A stretch of DNA of 64,000 nucleotides from Mesorhizobium sp. M2E.F.Ca.ET.219.01.1.1 (GCF_004016445.2 NZ_SADT02000001.1:105630-169629), one strand, 5' to 3'; positions 23,518 to 32,810 are shown, counted from the stretch's first letter. Made by a program: numbers and translations. Notes: generated from the sequence alone by a model not told the origin.

Positions 23518-24270
23518 ATGAACTGGTCATTCCAACTCTACAGCGCCCGCAATTTCCAGCCATGGGACGGCGTGGTGAAGATGCTCGGCGAACTCGGCTA
23601 CGCCCAGGTCGAGGGCTTCGGCGGCGTCTATGACGACCCGAAGGCGTTCCGCGCCGAGCTCGACAAGAACGGCCTTGCGATGCCGACCGGGCATTTCTCG
23701 ATCGATGCGCTGGAGAATGATTTCGACGGCGTGCGCAAAATCGCCGACGCGCTCGGCATCACGCTGTTGGTCTGCCCCTATCTGATGCCCGACCAGCGCC
23801 CGTCGGACGCCACCGGCTGGCGCGGCTTCGGCGAACGTCTCGCCAAGGTCGGCGAAGTGGCGAAGAAGGCCGGCTACGGCTTTGCCTGGCACAACCATGA
23901 TTTCGAGTTCAAGGCGCTCGCCGACGGCACGCTGCCGCAGGACCACATCCTGTCCGCCGCACCCGATATCGGCTGGGAAATGGACGTCGCCTGGGTGGTG
24001 CGCGGCGGCGCCGATCCGCTGCCCTGGATCGAAAGATACGGCAAGCGCATCGTCGCCGTCCATGTCAAGGACATCGCCAAGCCGGGCGAGGGGCTGGACG
24101 AAGACGGCTGGTCCGACGTCGGTCACGGCACGATCGATTGGGCGAGCCTTTTCAAGACATTGCGCGCCAAGAGCGCGGCGCAGTATTTCATCATGGAACA
24201 AGACAACCCCAACGACATCGAGCGTTATGCCCGGCGCTCGATCGCGGCAGCCAAGAGCTGGCAGGAGTAA
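23518..24270 (+). CDS. Sugar phosphate isomerase/epimerase-family (AP endonuclease 2 fold) protein
   Basis: The 250-aa TIM-barrel protein shows the family pattern NWSFQLYSARNF at the start, then metal-binding segments GFAWHNHDFEF, GWEMDVAWVVRGGADP, VAVHVKDIA and FIMEQDNP that supply Glu, Asp, His and Glu ligands. Relatives include 3-keto-glycoside epimerases (YcjR) and xylose-isomerase-like enzymes. Encoded between an ABC importer and a Gfo/Idh oxidoreductase, it fits a pathway that oxidises a glycoside at C3 and then epimerises or cleaves the keto sugar. The precise reaction is inferred only. Confidence 0.87.
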   Translation: MNWSFQLYSARNFQPWDGVVKMLGELGYAQVEGFGGVYDDPKAFRAELDKNGLAMPTGHFSIDALENDFDGVRKIADALGITLLVCPYLMPDQRPSDATGWRGFGERLAKVGEVAKKAGYGFAWHNHDFEFKALADGTLPQDHILSAAPDIGWEMDVAWVVRGGADPLPWIERYGKRIVAVHVKDIAKPGEGLDEDGWSDVGHGTIDWASLFKTLRAKSAAQYFIMEQDNPNDIERYARRSIAAAKSWQE

Positions 24271-24275
24271 TCGAA

Positions 24276-25418
24276 ATGGCAGACAAACTTGGCGTCGGCG
24301 TCATCGGCTGCGGCAACATATCGAAGGCGTATTTCTCACTGGCGCCGCTGTTCCGCGGCATCAAGATGCGGGCCTGCGCGGATATCAACATGGAGGTCGC
24401 CAAGGCGCGGGCGAAGGAGTTCAAGCTGCGCGCCGAGACCGTCGACGACCTTCTCAAGGACGACGAGATCGACATCATCGTCAATCTGACGATCCCGGCG
24501 GTGCACTATGAAGTCTCGAAAGCAGTGCTCGACGCCGGCAAGCACGTCTATTCGGAAAAGCCGTTCGTGCTGTCGATCGAGGAAGGGCTCGACCTCAAGA
24601 AACGGGCCGAGAAGAAGGGCCTGCGCATCGGTTCGGCGCCGGACACGTTCCTCGGCGGCGCGCACCAGCTGGCGCGCGAGCTGATCGACAGCGGCAAGCT
24701 CGGCAAGATCACCAGCGGCACCTGCCATGTGATGGGCCACGGCATGGAGCACTGGCACCCCAATCCGGACTTCTTCTTCCAGCCGGGCGCCGGTCCGGTG
24801 CTGGACATCGGGCCATACTACGTCACCAACCTGATCCAGCTGATCGGACCGGTGAAACAGGTGGCGGCCTTCGCGACGACGCCGGCCAAGGAGCGGACGA
24901 TCTCGTCGAAACCGCGGGCGGGCGAGAAGATCCCGGTGAACACGCCGACCACCATCCATGCGCTGCTCGAATTCGCCAATGGCGCGGTGATCACGCTCAA
25001 CACCAGCTGGGACGTCTGGAGCCATGGCCACGCGCCAATGGAGCTCTATGGCGAGTTGGGCACCGTCTTCGTCCCGGATCCGAATTTCTTCGGCGGCGAA
25101 GTGCGCTTCACCGACGCGGCCAAGCCGGTGAAGAAACTGCCGAAATGGAACCATCCGTTCGGCGTGCCGAACGAGATGCACGGCCAGGGCATGATGGCCA
25201 ATTACCGCACCGCCGGCCTCGCCGACATGGCGATCGCGATAGCGGAAGGGCGGCCGCATCGCTGCTCGATGGAGCTGGCGCTGCACGCCGTCGATGTCAT
25301 GACCGGCATCTTGCGTTCCGGCGAAAGCGGCAAATATGTCGCCATGCAGACGAGCTGCGAGCGGCCGGCCGCGCTCGGCGTCAAGGACGCGAAGGCGTTG
25401 CTGGCGAAGAAAAACTAG
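24276..25418 (+). CDS. Gfo/Idh/MocA-family NAD(P)-dependent oxidoreductase
   Basis: The 380-aa enzyme has an N-terminal Rossmann fold (GVIGCGNISKAYF) and the conserved EKPF segment (SEKPFVLS) with the dinucleotide-site Lys. The C-terminal alpha/beta substrate domain contains GPVLDIGPYYVTNLIQLIGP. The family oxidises or reduces sugar hydroxyls, including C3 of glycosides (YcjS-like). It starts 5 bp after the isomerase stop. With that gene it probably forms the intracellular catabolic arm of the ABC operon. Confidence 0.92.
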   Translation: MADKLGVGVIGCGNISKAYFSLAPLFRGIKMRACADINMEVAKARAKEFKLRAETVDDLLKDDEIDIIVNLTIPAVHYEVSKAVLDAGKHVYSEKPFVLSIEEGLDLKKRAEKKGLRIGSAPDTFLGGAHQLARELIDSGKLGKITSGTCHVMGHGMEHWHPNPDFFFQPGAGPVLDIGPYYVTNLIQLIGPVKQVAAFATTPAKERTISSKPRAGEKIPVNTPTTIHALLEFANGAVITLNTSWDVWSHGHAPMELYGELGTVFVPDPNFFGGEVRFTDAAKPVKKLPKWNHPFGVPNEMHGQGMMANYRTAGLADMAIAIAEGRPHRCSMELALHAVDVMTGILRSGESGKYVAMQTSCERPAALGVKDAKALLAKKN

Positions 25419-25426
25419 GTGGCAAC

Positions 25427-25454
25427 CCCTCTCCCCGTTTCGGCGGGGAGAGGG
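25427..25454. repeat. Palindromic intergenic repeat (CCCTCTCCCC/GGGGAGAGGG hairpin)
   Basis: A perfect 10-bp stem (25427-25436 with 25445-25454) with an 8-nt loop, 9 bp after the oxidoreductase stop. It is related in sequence to the hairpins inside phnJ. It could act as a weak terminator or mRNA end. Confidence 0.8.
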
Positions 25455-25529
25455 TAAGGGTTAGGGGCAAGCATCGATTCAATTCATCGCCGCGACCGCC
25501 GCGCCGCTTCGATCCCGAGGATTCCCCCC

Positions 25530-26576
25530 ATGCCCTATGTCGCCGCCGAAAACCGCTACGAGAAGATGATCTATAACCGCTGCGGCCGGTCCGGCTTGAA
25601 GCTGCCGGCGATCTCGCTCGGGCTGTGGCACAATTTCGGCAACGACACGCCGCACCGGACCAAGCAGGCGATCGTGCGCAAGGCCTTCGACCTCGGCATC
25701 ACGCATTTCGACCTCGCCAACAATTACGGCCCGCCGCCCGGCTCGGCGGAAACCGCGTTCGGCGAGATACTGCGCACGGATTTCGCCGCTTATCGCGACG
25801 AGATGATCATCTCGACCAAGGCGGGCTACGAGATGTGGGCCGGTCCTTACGGCGAATGGGGCAGCCGCAAATATGTGCTGGCCAGCCTCGACCAGAGCCT
25901 CAAGCGCATGGGGCTCGACTATGTCGACATCTTCTATTCGCACCGCTTCGATCCGGAGACGCCGCTGGAAGAGACGATGGGCGCGCTCGACCATGCGGTA
26001 CGCTCGGGCAAGGCGCTCTATGCCGGCATCTCCTCTTACAACTCGCAGCGTACGCGCGAGGCGGCCGATATTCTGAGGCGGCTCGGCACGCCCTGCCTTA
26101 TCCACCAGCCGAGCTATTCGATGCTCAACCGCTGGGTCGAGGAGGACGGGCTGCTCGACACGCTGGAGGGGCTGGGCATCGGCTCGATCGTGTTCTCGCC
26201 GCTGGCGCAAGGCATGCTGACTGACAAGTATCTCGGCGGCATTCCCGAAGGCAGCCGCGCCAGCCAAGGCAAGTCGCTCAGGCCGGCCTTCATCAACGAC
26301 AAGTCGATCGCCAACATCAAGGCGCTCAACGAAATCGCAAAGAAGCGCGGCCAGACGCTGGCGCAGATGGCGCTGGCCTGGGTGCTGCGCAAGGGCCGCG
26401 TGACCACGGCGCTGATCGGCGCCAGCCGGCCGGAACAGGTCGAGGATTGCGTCGGTGCGCTCAAGGCGCTGGAATTCAGCGATGCCGAACTTGCCGAGAT
26501 CGATACTTATGCGCGCGAGTCCGACATCAACCTGTGGGCTGCTTCGGCCGAACGCAAAGGGCCGCCGCGCAAGTAG
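25530..26576 (+). CDS. Aldo/keto reductase, L-glyceraldehyde 3-phosphate reductase type
   Basis: The 348-aa protein starts MPYVAAENRYEKMIYNRCGRSG and has the AKR catalytic residues in THFDLANNYG (Asp, Tyr), STKAGY (Lys) and FYSHRFD (His), plus the NADPH-binding end ALIGASRPEQVEDC. The N-terminus closely matches the YghZ/MgrA group, which reduces L-glyceraldehyde 3-phosphate and other aldehydes. It lies 111 bp after the oxidoreductase, beyond a palindromic repeat, so it may be a separate unit or a distal part of the sugar operon. Confidence 0.9.
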   Translation: MPYVAAENRYEKMIYNRCGRSGLKLPAISLGLWHNFGNDTPHRTKQAIVRKAFDLGITHFDLANNYGPPPGSAETAFGEILRTDFAAYRDEMIISTKAGYEMWAGPYGEWGSRKYVLASLDQSLKRMGLDYVDIFYSHRFDPETPLEETMGALDHAVRSGKALYAGISSYNSQRTREAADILRRLGTPCLIHQPSYSMLNRWVEEDGLLDTLEGLGIGSIVFSPLAQGMLTDKYLGGIPEGSRASQGKSLRPAFINDKSIANIKALNEIAKKRGQTLAQMALAWVLRKGRVTTALIGASRPEQVEDCVGALKALEFSDAELAEIDTYARESDINLWAASAERKGPPRK

Positions 26577-26728
26577 CGATCGGTCGCGCCCAACCTTCGC
26601 CGCGCAGCGTGCGCCAGGCGGTACGCGCTGCGGAAACAGTGGCAAAATCACTCGTTCGTCGCTATCTCAGGGGAAATTGAAGTCCTTGGCATGCGGTCGC
26701 GCGTGCAAGCGTCGATTGGGCGAACAAA

Positions 26729-27133
26729 ATGACGGCAAGAGATGCGCTGACCAAGAACCAGCTCTGCGTGCTCGAGAAGCTCGAGGCATCCAGCGGGCCG
26801 CTCAGCGCCTATACGCTGCTCGACCAGCTGCGGGAGCGCGGTTTTCGCGCCCCGCTGCAGGTTTACCGGGCGCTCGACACGCTGGTGAAGTCCGGTTTCG
26901 TGCACCGGCTGGAAAGCCTCAATTCCTTCGTCGCCTGCGCCGAGCCGCACGACCACAGCCATTCGATGACCGCCTTCGCCATCTGCGACAATTGCGGCCA
27001 GGTGACCGAGATGTCCGACCATGATGTTGACCACCGGCTGGACGAATGGGTGCGCTCGACGGGATTCGCGGCCAAGAAGGCGGTGATCGAGTTTCGCGGC
27101 GTTTGCGCAAAATGCAGGGCTGAGGCGGCTTAG
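26729..27133 (+). CDS. zur: Zur, Fur-family zinc-responsive repressor
   Basis: The 134-aa protein has the Fur winged helix (residues about 5-75, SAYTLLDQLRERGFRAPLQVYRALDTLVKSGFVHRLE). The C-terminal dimerisation part has HDHSHS and two CxxC pairs, CDNC and CAKC, which build the structural zinc site. The HRLESLNSFVAC segment and short length favour Zur over Fur, Irr or PerR. It would repress zinc uptake genes when zinc is sufficient; no such targets lie in the window. It is monocistronic and convergent with polA. Confidence 0.87.
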   Translation: MTARDALTKNQLCVLEKLEASSGPLSAYTLLDQLRERGFRAPLQVYRALDTLVKSGFVHRLESLNSFVACAEPHDHSHSMTAFAICDNCGQVTEMSDHDVDHRLDEWVRSTGFAAKKAVIEFRGVCAKCRAEAA

Positions 27134-27193
27134 CTCTATACCATTTAGCCTATTGATGCCGGCGACGGATCGCGACGCCTCTCGGCATGCCGC

Positions 27194-30154
27194 CTAATGC
27201 GCCTCGTCCCAATTGTTGGCCGCCCGCGCGTCGACATGCAGCGGCACCGACATCGAGACGGCCGGCATCGGCGCGTTCTCCATCACGCGGCGCACGACGG
27301 GAATCGTCGCTTCGACTTCCGCTTCCACCGTCTCGAAGATCAGCTCGTCATGCACCTGCAGCAGCATGCGGGCGGAGAGCTTCGCCTTGTCCAGCGCTTC
27401 CTCCATATGCACCATCGCGCGTCGGATGATATCGGCCGCGGTGCCTTGGAGCCTGGCGTTGATCGAGGCGCGCTCGTTGAAGGCGCGGATCGACGGGTTG
27501 GAGGATCGTATCTCCGGATAGTGGATGCGGCGGCCGAAGATGGTCTCGACGAAGCCGTTTTCCCGCGCGTAAGCCTTGGTTTCCTCGATATAGTCGCGGA
27601 TGCCGGGGAAGCGCTCGAAATAGCGCTTGATATAGGCGCCGGCCTCGTCGCGCGGGATCGACAACTGGTTGGCGAGGCCGAAGGCCGAGATGCCGTAGAT
27701 GATGCCGAAATTGATCGCCTTGGCCCGCCGGCGCACCTCCGACGGCATGCCCTCGACCGGCACGTTGAACATCTCCGACGCGGTGATCGCGTGGATGTCG
27801 GCGCCGTCGGCGAAGGCCTGCTTGAGCTGCGGGATCTCGGCGACATGGGCAAGCACGCGCAGCTCGATCTGGCTGTAGTCAGCCGAAACCAGCTTGTGGC
27901 CCTTCTCCGCGATGAAGGCGGTCCTGATCTTGCGGCCCTCGGCGGTGCGCACCGGGATGTTCTGCAGGTTGGGATCGGAGGACGACAGCCGCCCGGTTGT
28001 GGTCGCGGCAAGCGCATAGGACGTATGCACGCGGTTGGTGCCGGGGTTGATGAAGCCGGGCAGGGCGTCGGTGTAGGTCGATTTCAGCTTGGTGAGCTGG
28101 CGCCAGTCGACGATCTTGCGCGGCAGCTCGTGGCCTTCGGCGGCAAGATCTTCCAGCAGCTGCGCCGAGGTCGACCACTGGCCGGTCTTGGTCTTCGAGC
28201 CGCCCGGCAGGCCCATCTTGCCGAACAAGATGTCACCGAGCTGCTTCGGCGAGCCGATGTTGATGCGCTCGCCGACGATGCCGTAAATCTCTTCCTCGGC
28301 TCGGGCAGCGCCTTGCGCCAGCTCGCCGGAGAGCCGCGACAGGATCTGCCGGTCGACCGAGATGCCGCGCTGCTCCATGCGGGCGAGCACCGGCACCAGC
28401 GGCCGTTCCAGCCGCTCATAGACGGAAACCAGGCCCTTGGCGGCTAGCCTCGGCTTCAGCACCTGCCAAAGCTGCAGCGCGATATCGGCTTGTTCGGCGG
28501 CGTATTTCGTCGCGCGCTCGATATCGACCTGGTCGAAGCCGATGGCGCTCTTGCCCGAGCCGGCCAGTTCCTTTTTCGACGCCGGCGCGTGGCCCAGCCA
28601 CTTTTCCGACAGCGAGGCGAGATCGTGGCCGCCTGAGGTGCCGGCGTCGAGCACGTAGGAGATCAGCATCGTGTCGTCGAACGGGCCGACCTCGATGCCG
28701 TGCCGGCTCATCACAACGATGTCGTATTTCATGTCCTGCACGATTTTCAGGACCGACCGGTCCTCGAGCAGCGGCTTGAGCAGCGCCAGCGCCTCGCGGA
28801 CCGGAATCTGGTTCTCCAACTGGCCGCCGCCAAGCAGATCGCCGTTGCCGTTTCCGTGGGCAAGCGGCACATAGACGGCGCGACCGGGCGCGATCGCCAT
28901 GGACAGGCCGATGAGATCGGCCTGCATCGGATCGGACGAGCTGGTCTCGGCGTCGAAGGCGAGGATGCCTGCGTCGCGGGCTTCGGCGATCCAGGCTTTC
29001 AGCGCGGCCGCGTCGCGGATGGCGCCATAGGCCGAAGGGTCGATCTTGCGTGCCGCCGCCTGTTCCAGCCGCAGCGCCGAAAGCAGCGATGGGGTGTCGC
29101 CCTGCGGCGGCGCATCCTCGCCCCTGACCGGCGCGGCGGGTTTTGCGTCGCCCTTTGATTGAGGTGCCCGCTGCCGCGGCGGCGCTCCGGCGCCGACATC
29201 GGGGCCATGCGCGGCATCGGCCCGCTCGACGATGACGGCGGAAGCCTGGACGTCGCCGATCTCGGTGGCGGTCGCCTCGGCAACGCGTCGCGTCAGCGTG
29301 GTGAATTCCATGGTCTTCAGAAAGCCGATCAGCTTCGGTCCGTCCGGCGCGTGCAGAACCAGGTCGTCCAGCCCCTCTTTCAGCGGCACATCGTTCTTCA
29401 GCGTCACCAGCTCGCGCGAGATCCGAGCCTTGTCGGCATTGGCGATGATTGTCTCGCGCCGCTTGTCCTGCTTGATCTCGGAAGCACGCGCCAGCAGACC
29501 GTCAAGGTCGCCGAACTGTTCCAGCAGCTGCGCCGCGGTCTTCGGGCCGATGCCCGGCACGCCCGGCACGTTGTCGACCGAGTCGCCGGTCAGCGCCTGC
29601 AGGTCGATCATCTTTTCCGGCGGCACCCCCCATTTCTCGATCACCTCGGGAATGCCGATCTGGCGGTCCTTCATCGGGTCGTACATGCCGACGGTCGGTC
29701 CGACCAGCTGCATCAAGTCCTTGTCGGAGGAGATGATGGTGGTGTCGGCGCCGACCTCGCAAGCGAGCCGGCAATAGGTGGCGATGATGTCGTCCGCCTC
29801 GAAACCCTCCATCTCGATGCAGGGCAGGTTGAAGGCCACGGTCGCCTGGCGGATCAGCCCGAATTGCGGGATCAGATCCTCCGGCGGCGCCGAGCGGTTC
29901 GCCTTGTATTCGGGGTAGAGATCGCTGCGGAACGTCTTCGAGGAATAATCGAAAATGACGGCGAAATGCGTCGGCACGATGCCTACATTGGTGTTGCGGG
30001 CGTCTTGCATCAGCTTCCAAACCATGTTGCAGAAGCCGAGCACCGCACTGGTCGGCAGGCCGTCGGATTTGCGGTTGAGCGGCGGCAGCGCGTGGTAGGC
30101 GCGGAAAATGTAGCCGGAGCCGTCGACGAGGAAGAGGTGATCGCCTTTTTTCAT
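27194..30154 (-). CDS. polA: DNA polymerase I
   Basis: The roughly 986-aa enzyme starts at MKKGDHLFLVDGSGYIFRAYHALPPL (ATG 30152-30154); a start at 30196 is open but adds residues foreign to the family. Residues 1-300 form the 5' nuclease with EGFEADDIIATY. The 3'-5' exonuclease domain keeps its metal residues (FDAETSS), so proofreading should be active. The polymerase has motif A DYSQIELRVLAH, motif B RRAKAINFGIIYG and motif C QVHDELIFE. It fills gaps in replication and repair. A candidate sRNA lies divergently upstream. Confidence 0.97.
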   Translation of the reverse strand: MKKGDHLFLVDGSGYIFRAYHALPPLNRKSDGLPTSAVLGFCNMVWKLMQDARNTNVGIVPTHFAVIFDYSSKTFRSDLYPEYKANRSAPPEDLIPQFGLIRQATVAFNLPCIEMEGFEADDIIATYCRLACEVGADTTIISSDKDLMQLVGPTVGMYDPMKDRQIGIPEVIEKWGVPPEKMIDLQALTGDSVDNVPGVPGIGPKTAAQLLEQFGDLDGLLARASEIKQDKRRETIIANADKARISRELVTLKNDVPLKEGLDDLVLHAPDGPKLIGFLKTMEFTTLTRRVAEATATEIGDVQASAVIVERADAAHGPDVGAGAPPRQRAPQSKGDAKPAAPVRGEDAPPQGDTPSLLSALRLEQAAARKIDPSAYGAIRDAAALKAWIAEARDAGILAFDAETSSSDPMQADLIGLSMAIAPGRAVYVPLAHGNGNGDLLGGGQLENQIPVREALALLKPLLEDRSVLKIVQDMKYDIVVMSRHGIEVGPFDDTMLISYVLDAGTSGGHDLASLSEKWLGHAPASKKELAGSGKSAIGFDQVDIERATKYAAEQADIALQLWQVLKPRLAAKGLVSVYERLERPLVPVLARMEQRGISVDRQILSRLSGELAQGAARAEEEIYGIVGERINIGSPKQLGDILFGKMGLPGGSKTKTGQWSTSAQLLEDLAAEGHELPRKIVDWRQLTKLKSTYTDALPGFINPGTNRVHTSYALAATTTGRLSSSDPNLQNIPVRTAEGRKIRTAFIAEKGHKLVSADYSQIELRVLAHVAEIPQLKQAFADGADIHAITASEMFNVPVEGMPSEVRRRAKAINFGIIYGISAFGLANQLSIPRDEAGAYIKRYFERFPGIRDYIEETKAYARENGFVETIFGRRIHYPEIRSSNPSIRAFNERASINARLQGTAADIIRRAMVHMEEALDKAKLSARMLLQVHDELIFETVEAEVEATIPVVRRVMENAPMPAVSMSVPLHVDARAANNWDEAH

Positions 30155-30332
30155 GCCGGCAGGGATAGCGCGGCCAGCCTTCGCGGTCCATGCCAAAGGC
30201 GGAGGAACCCACCGGTTCGGGCAACACCCCTGACAGATCCTGTCCGGCCGGAAATTGGGCGCTCACGGGCATGTTACAAAAGTGTAATTTTCATGCCCTT
30301 GAATCGCCATGTTCAGAGACCCAAATACACGT
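30155..30332. other. Divergent promoter region between polA and the candidate sRNA
   Basis: No ORF of interest. A palindrome TTACAAAAGTGTAA is at about 30274-30287. A sigma70-like pair, CTTGAA (30298-30303) and an A/T-rich -10 at about 30321-30327, faces the sRNA candidate. Confidence 0.5.
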
Positions 30333-30483
30333 CATCGGCAGTTTTCGCCGAAGTCCGGAGCAAGGCCCGTCCCCCGCCTATTCCGGGCAAACTGCGGCAG
30401 CCTATCCCCCCTCTCCGGGCTGCCGCAACGTTTCGAGTAGAGGCCGCCGTGGTTCCCCCTCCACCACGGCGGTCTTCTTTTTG
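30333..30483 (+). ncRNA. Candidate small RNA of about 150 nt with C-rich loops and Rho-independent terminator (alpha-r7/suhB-like)
   Basis: Downstream of a CTTGAA-N17/18-A/T-rich promoter, four hairpins can be read: TCGGC/GCCGA, GCCCG/CGGGC with a CCCCC loop, GCGGCAGCC/GGCTGCCGC with a CCCCCC-rich loop, and CCGCCGTGG (30444-30452)/CCACGGCGG (30464-30472). The last has a CCCCCTCC loop and is followed by TCTTCTTTTT. C-rich loops complementary to Shine-Dalgarno sequences are a hallmark of trans-acting rhizobial sRNAs. From memory, the Smr7C/alpha-r7 (suhB) RNA of Sinorhizobium is about this size and lies beside polA; that match has not been checked. Start coordinate is approximate. Confidence 0.75.
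30444..30483 (+). terminator. Intrinsic terminator of the candidate sRNA
   Basis: A perfect 9-bp GC stem CCGCCGTGG/CCACGGCGG with an 11-nt pyrimidine-rich loop is followed by a TCTTCTTTTT tract. It ends 95 bp before the M20 peptidase start, where no upstream protein gene on this strand would need it. Confidence 0.88.
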
Positions 30484-30578
30484 TCCTCGGCGACGATTGC
30501 GTCTTGGTCTAACGATCGCGCCTTTTCGTTTTGGGCGTGGCCCTTTAGGGTCTGCCCAAAAATCGAAAGGCAAAAAGC

Positions 30579-31964
30579 ATGTCCAGAATCTCCCCCGTCC
30601 TCGAACGTCTCGACCAGAATCTCGACCAGAGCCTGGAGCGGCTGTTCGGCCTGCTCGGCATCAAGTCGATCTCCACCGATCCGGCCTTTGCCGCCGACTG
30701 CCGCAAGGGGGCCGAATGGCTGGTCGCCGAGCTCAAGCTGATCGGCTTCGACGCGAGTGTGCGCGACACGCCCGGACATCCGATGGTGGTGGCGCATCAC
30801 GAGGGACCGGCAGGCGCGCCGCATGTTTTGTTCTATGGCCATTACGACGTGCAGCCGGTCGATCCGATCGAATTGTGGGAAACCGATCCGTTCGCGCCTT
30901 CGATCAAGGAGATCGAACCCGGCCGCAAGGTGATCACCGGCCGCGGCTCGGCCGATGACAAGGGGCAGTTGATGACCTTCGTCGAGGCCTGCCGTGCCTG
31001 GAAGCAGGTGCATGGCAATCTGCCCTGCCGCGTCACCATCCTGTTCGAGGGCGAGGAGGAATCCGGCTCGCCGTCGCTGAAGCCGTTCCTGGAAGCCAAC
31101 GCCGCCGAGCTGAAGGCGGATTTCGCGCTGGTCTGCGACACCAGCATGTGGAACCATGAGACGCCGTCGATCTGCGTGTCGCTGCGCGGCATGGTCGGCG
31201 AGGAGATCACCGTCAAGGCGGCCAGCCGCGACCTGCATTCGGGCCTCTATGGCGGCGCGGCCGCCAATCCGATCCGTATCCTGGCCAAGATCCTTGCCGA
31301 CGTGCATGACGAGAATGGCCGCGTCACCATTCCGGGCTTCTATGACGGCGTCGAGGAGACACCCAGCCAAGTGCTGAAATCCTGGGAAGGCCTCGGCGAG
31401 ACCGCCGAGACCTTCCTCGGTCCGGTCGGCCTTTCCATTCCGGCCGGCGAAAAGGGTCGCTCGGTGCTCGAAATGACCTGGGCGCGGCCGACGGCCGAGT
31501 TCAACGGCATCATCGGCGGCTACACCGGCAAGGGATTCAAGACGGTGATCGCGGCCGAAGCCTCGGCAAAAGTGTCGTTCCGGCTCGTCCACAAGCAGGA
31601 CCCGAAGACAATCCGCGCCGCCTTCCAGGCTTTCGTTCGCGAACGCATCCCCGGCGACTGCTCGGTCGAATTCCATCCGCATGGCGGCTCGCCGGCGATC
31701 CAGCTTTCCTACGACTCGCCGTTCCTGGCCAAGGCCAAGGACGCGCTGTCCGACGAATGGGAAAAGCAGGCGCTGACCATCGGTGGCGGCGGCTCCATTC
31801 CCGTGGTTGGCGACTTCCAGACCTATCTCGGCATGGAATCGCTGCTGGTCGGTTTCGGCCTCGACGACGACCGCATCCACTCGCCGAACGAGAAATACGA
31901 GCTGACCTCCTTCCACAAGGGGCAGCGGTCCTGGGCGCGTATCCTCGATGCGCTGACCCGCTGA
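30579..31964 (+). CDS. M20-family metallopeptidase (dipeptidase/deacylase)
   Basis: The 461-aa protein has the M20 metal ligands in FYGHYDVQP (His, Asp), GRGSADDKG (bridging Asp), EGEEESGS (catalytic and metal Glu) and the later CDTSMW (Asp). The dimerisation domain sits in the middle (GMVGEEITVKAASRDLHSG). The group, close to CNDP dipeptidases and succinyl-diaminopimelate desuccinylases, cleaves dipeptides or acylated amino acids in the cytosol. It has GAAAGG before its ATG and follows the sRNA terminator. Confidence 0.9.
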   Translation: MSRISPVLERLDQNLDQSLERLFGLLGIKSISTDPAFAADCRKGAEWLVAELKLIGFDASVRDTPGHPMVVAHHEGPAGAPHVLFYGHYDVQPVDPIELWETDPFAPSIKEIEPGRKVITGRGSADDKGQLMTFVEACRAWKQVHGNLPCRVTILFEGEEESGSPSLKPFLEANAAELKADFALVCDTSMWNHETPSICVSLRGMVGEEITVKAASRDLHSGLYGGAAANPIRILAKILADVHDENGRVTIPGFYDGVEETPSQVLKSWEGLGETAETFLGPVGLSIPAGEKGRSVLEMTWARPTAEFNGIIGGYTGKGFKTVIAAEASAKVSFRLVHKQDPKTIRAAFQAFVRERIPGDCSVEFHPHGGSPAIQLSYDSPFLAKAKDALSDEWEKQALTIGGGGSIPVVGDFQTYLGMESLLVGFGLDDDRIHSPNEKYELTSFHKGQRSWARILDALTR

Positions 31965-32112
31965 GGCGAAAGTCACGAAAGACGTGAGATTCAACTTTCT
32001 GTTGATTTTTCGCCGGATCGCGGCGAGGACGAATTAGCTGGCGCGAAGCGCCGCGGCGTGCTGCGCGCATCCCAAGGACGCGCGGCGCCGCAGGTGCGAT
32101 CCGGAGAAGAGA

Positions 32113-32733
32113 ATGACCGATATCCGTTTCCACAAGAACGACCTGCCCGACCTCGCCCGCTACAATGTCGGGGCGGTGGCCATCGACACGGAGACGCTGG
32201 GCTTGAACCCGCATCGCGACCGGCTCTGCGTGGTGCAGATCTCGCCCGGCGACGGCAGCGCCGACGTCATCCAGATCGCACCCGGCCAGAAGAAGGCGCC
32301 GAACCTCGTCAGTCTGCTCCGCAACCGCGCGATCACCAAGCTGTTCCATTACGGCCGCTTCGATATCGCCGTGCTCTACAATGCCTTCGGCGTGATGGCG
32401 GAGCCGGTGTTCTGCACCAAGATCGCCTCGCGGCTCGTCCGCACCTACACCGACCGCCACGGGCTGAAGGATCTCTGCAACGAACTGCTCGGCATCGGCC
32501 TGTCCAAGGCGCAGCAATCCTCCGATTGGGCAGCGGAAACGCTGTCGCCCGAGCAACTCGACTATGCCGCCTCCGACGTGCTTTACCTGCACCGCCTGCG
32601 CGAGATGCTGGCGGCGCGCCTGGCGCGCGAAAACCGCACCAAGGAGGCGGACGCCTGCTTCCGTTTCCTGCCGACGCGCGCCAAGCTCGACCTGATGGGC
32701 TGGGCCGAGGAAGACATCTTCGCGCATAGCTGA
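32113..32733 (+). CDS. nrnC: NrnC-type DEDDy 3'-5' exoribonuclease (nano-RNase)
   Basis: The 206-aa protein is a single RNase D-like catalytic domain with Exo I AIDTETLGLN (DxE), Exo II LFHYGRFDIAVL (Asp) and Exo III LDYAASDVLYLH (Tyr and Asp), and no HRDC domain. Size and sequence fit NrnC, the alphaproteobacterial dinucleotide-degrading RNase that substitutes for Orn; it forms an octameric ring in related species. RNase D proper would be about 375 aa. It is preceded by GGAGAAGAG and stands between the peptidase and two small genes. Confidence 0.9.
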   Translation: MTDIRFHKNDLPDLARYNVGAVAIDTETLGLNPHRDRLCVVQISPGDGSADVIQIAPGQKKAPNLVSLLRNRAITKLFHYGRFDIAVLYNAFGVMAEPVFCTKIASRLVRTYTDRHGLKDLCNELLGIGLSKAQQSSDWAAETLSPEQLDYAASDVLYLHRLREMLAARLARENRTKEADACFRFLPTRAKLDLMGWAEEDIFAHS

Positions 32734-32810
32734 AGGAACCGGGCGCGTCGGCGGGCGTTCTTGCCGGTTCGGCCGGTTCACGGAGCGGGCCGGTTCGTGG
32801 AGGGAGTGAG

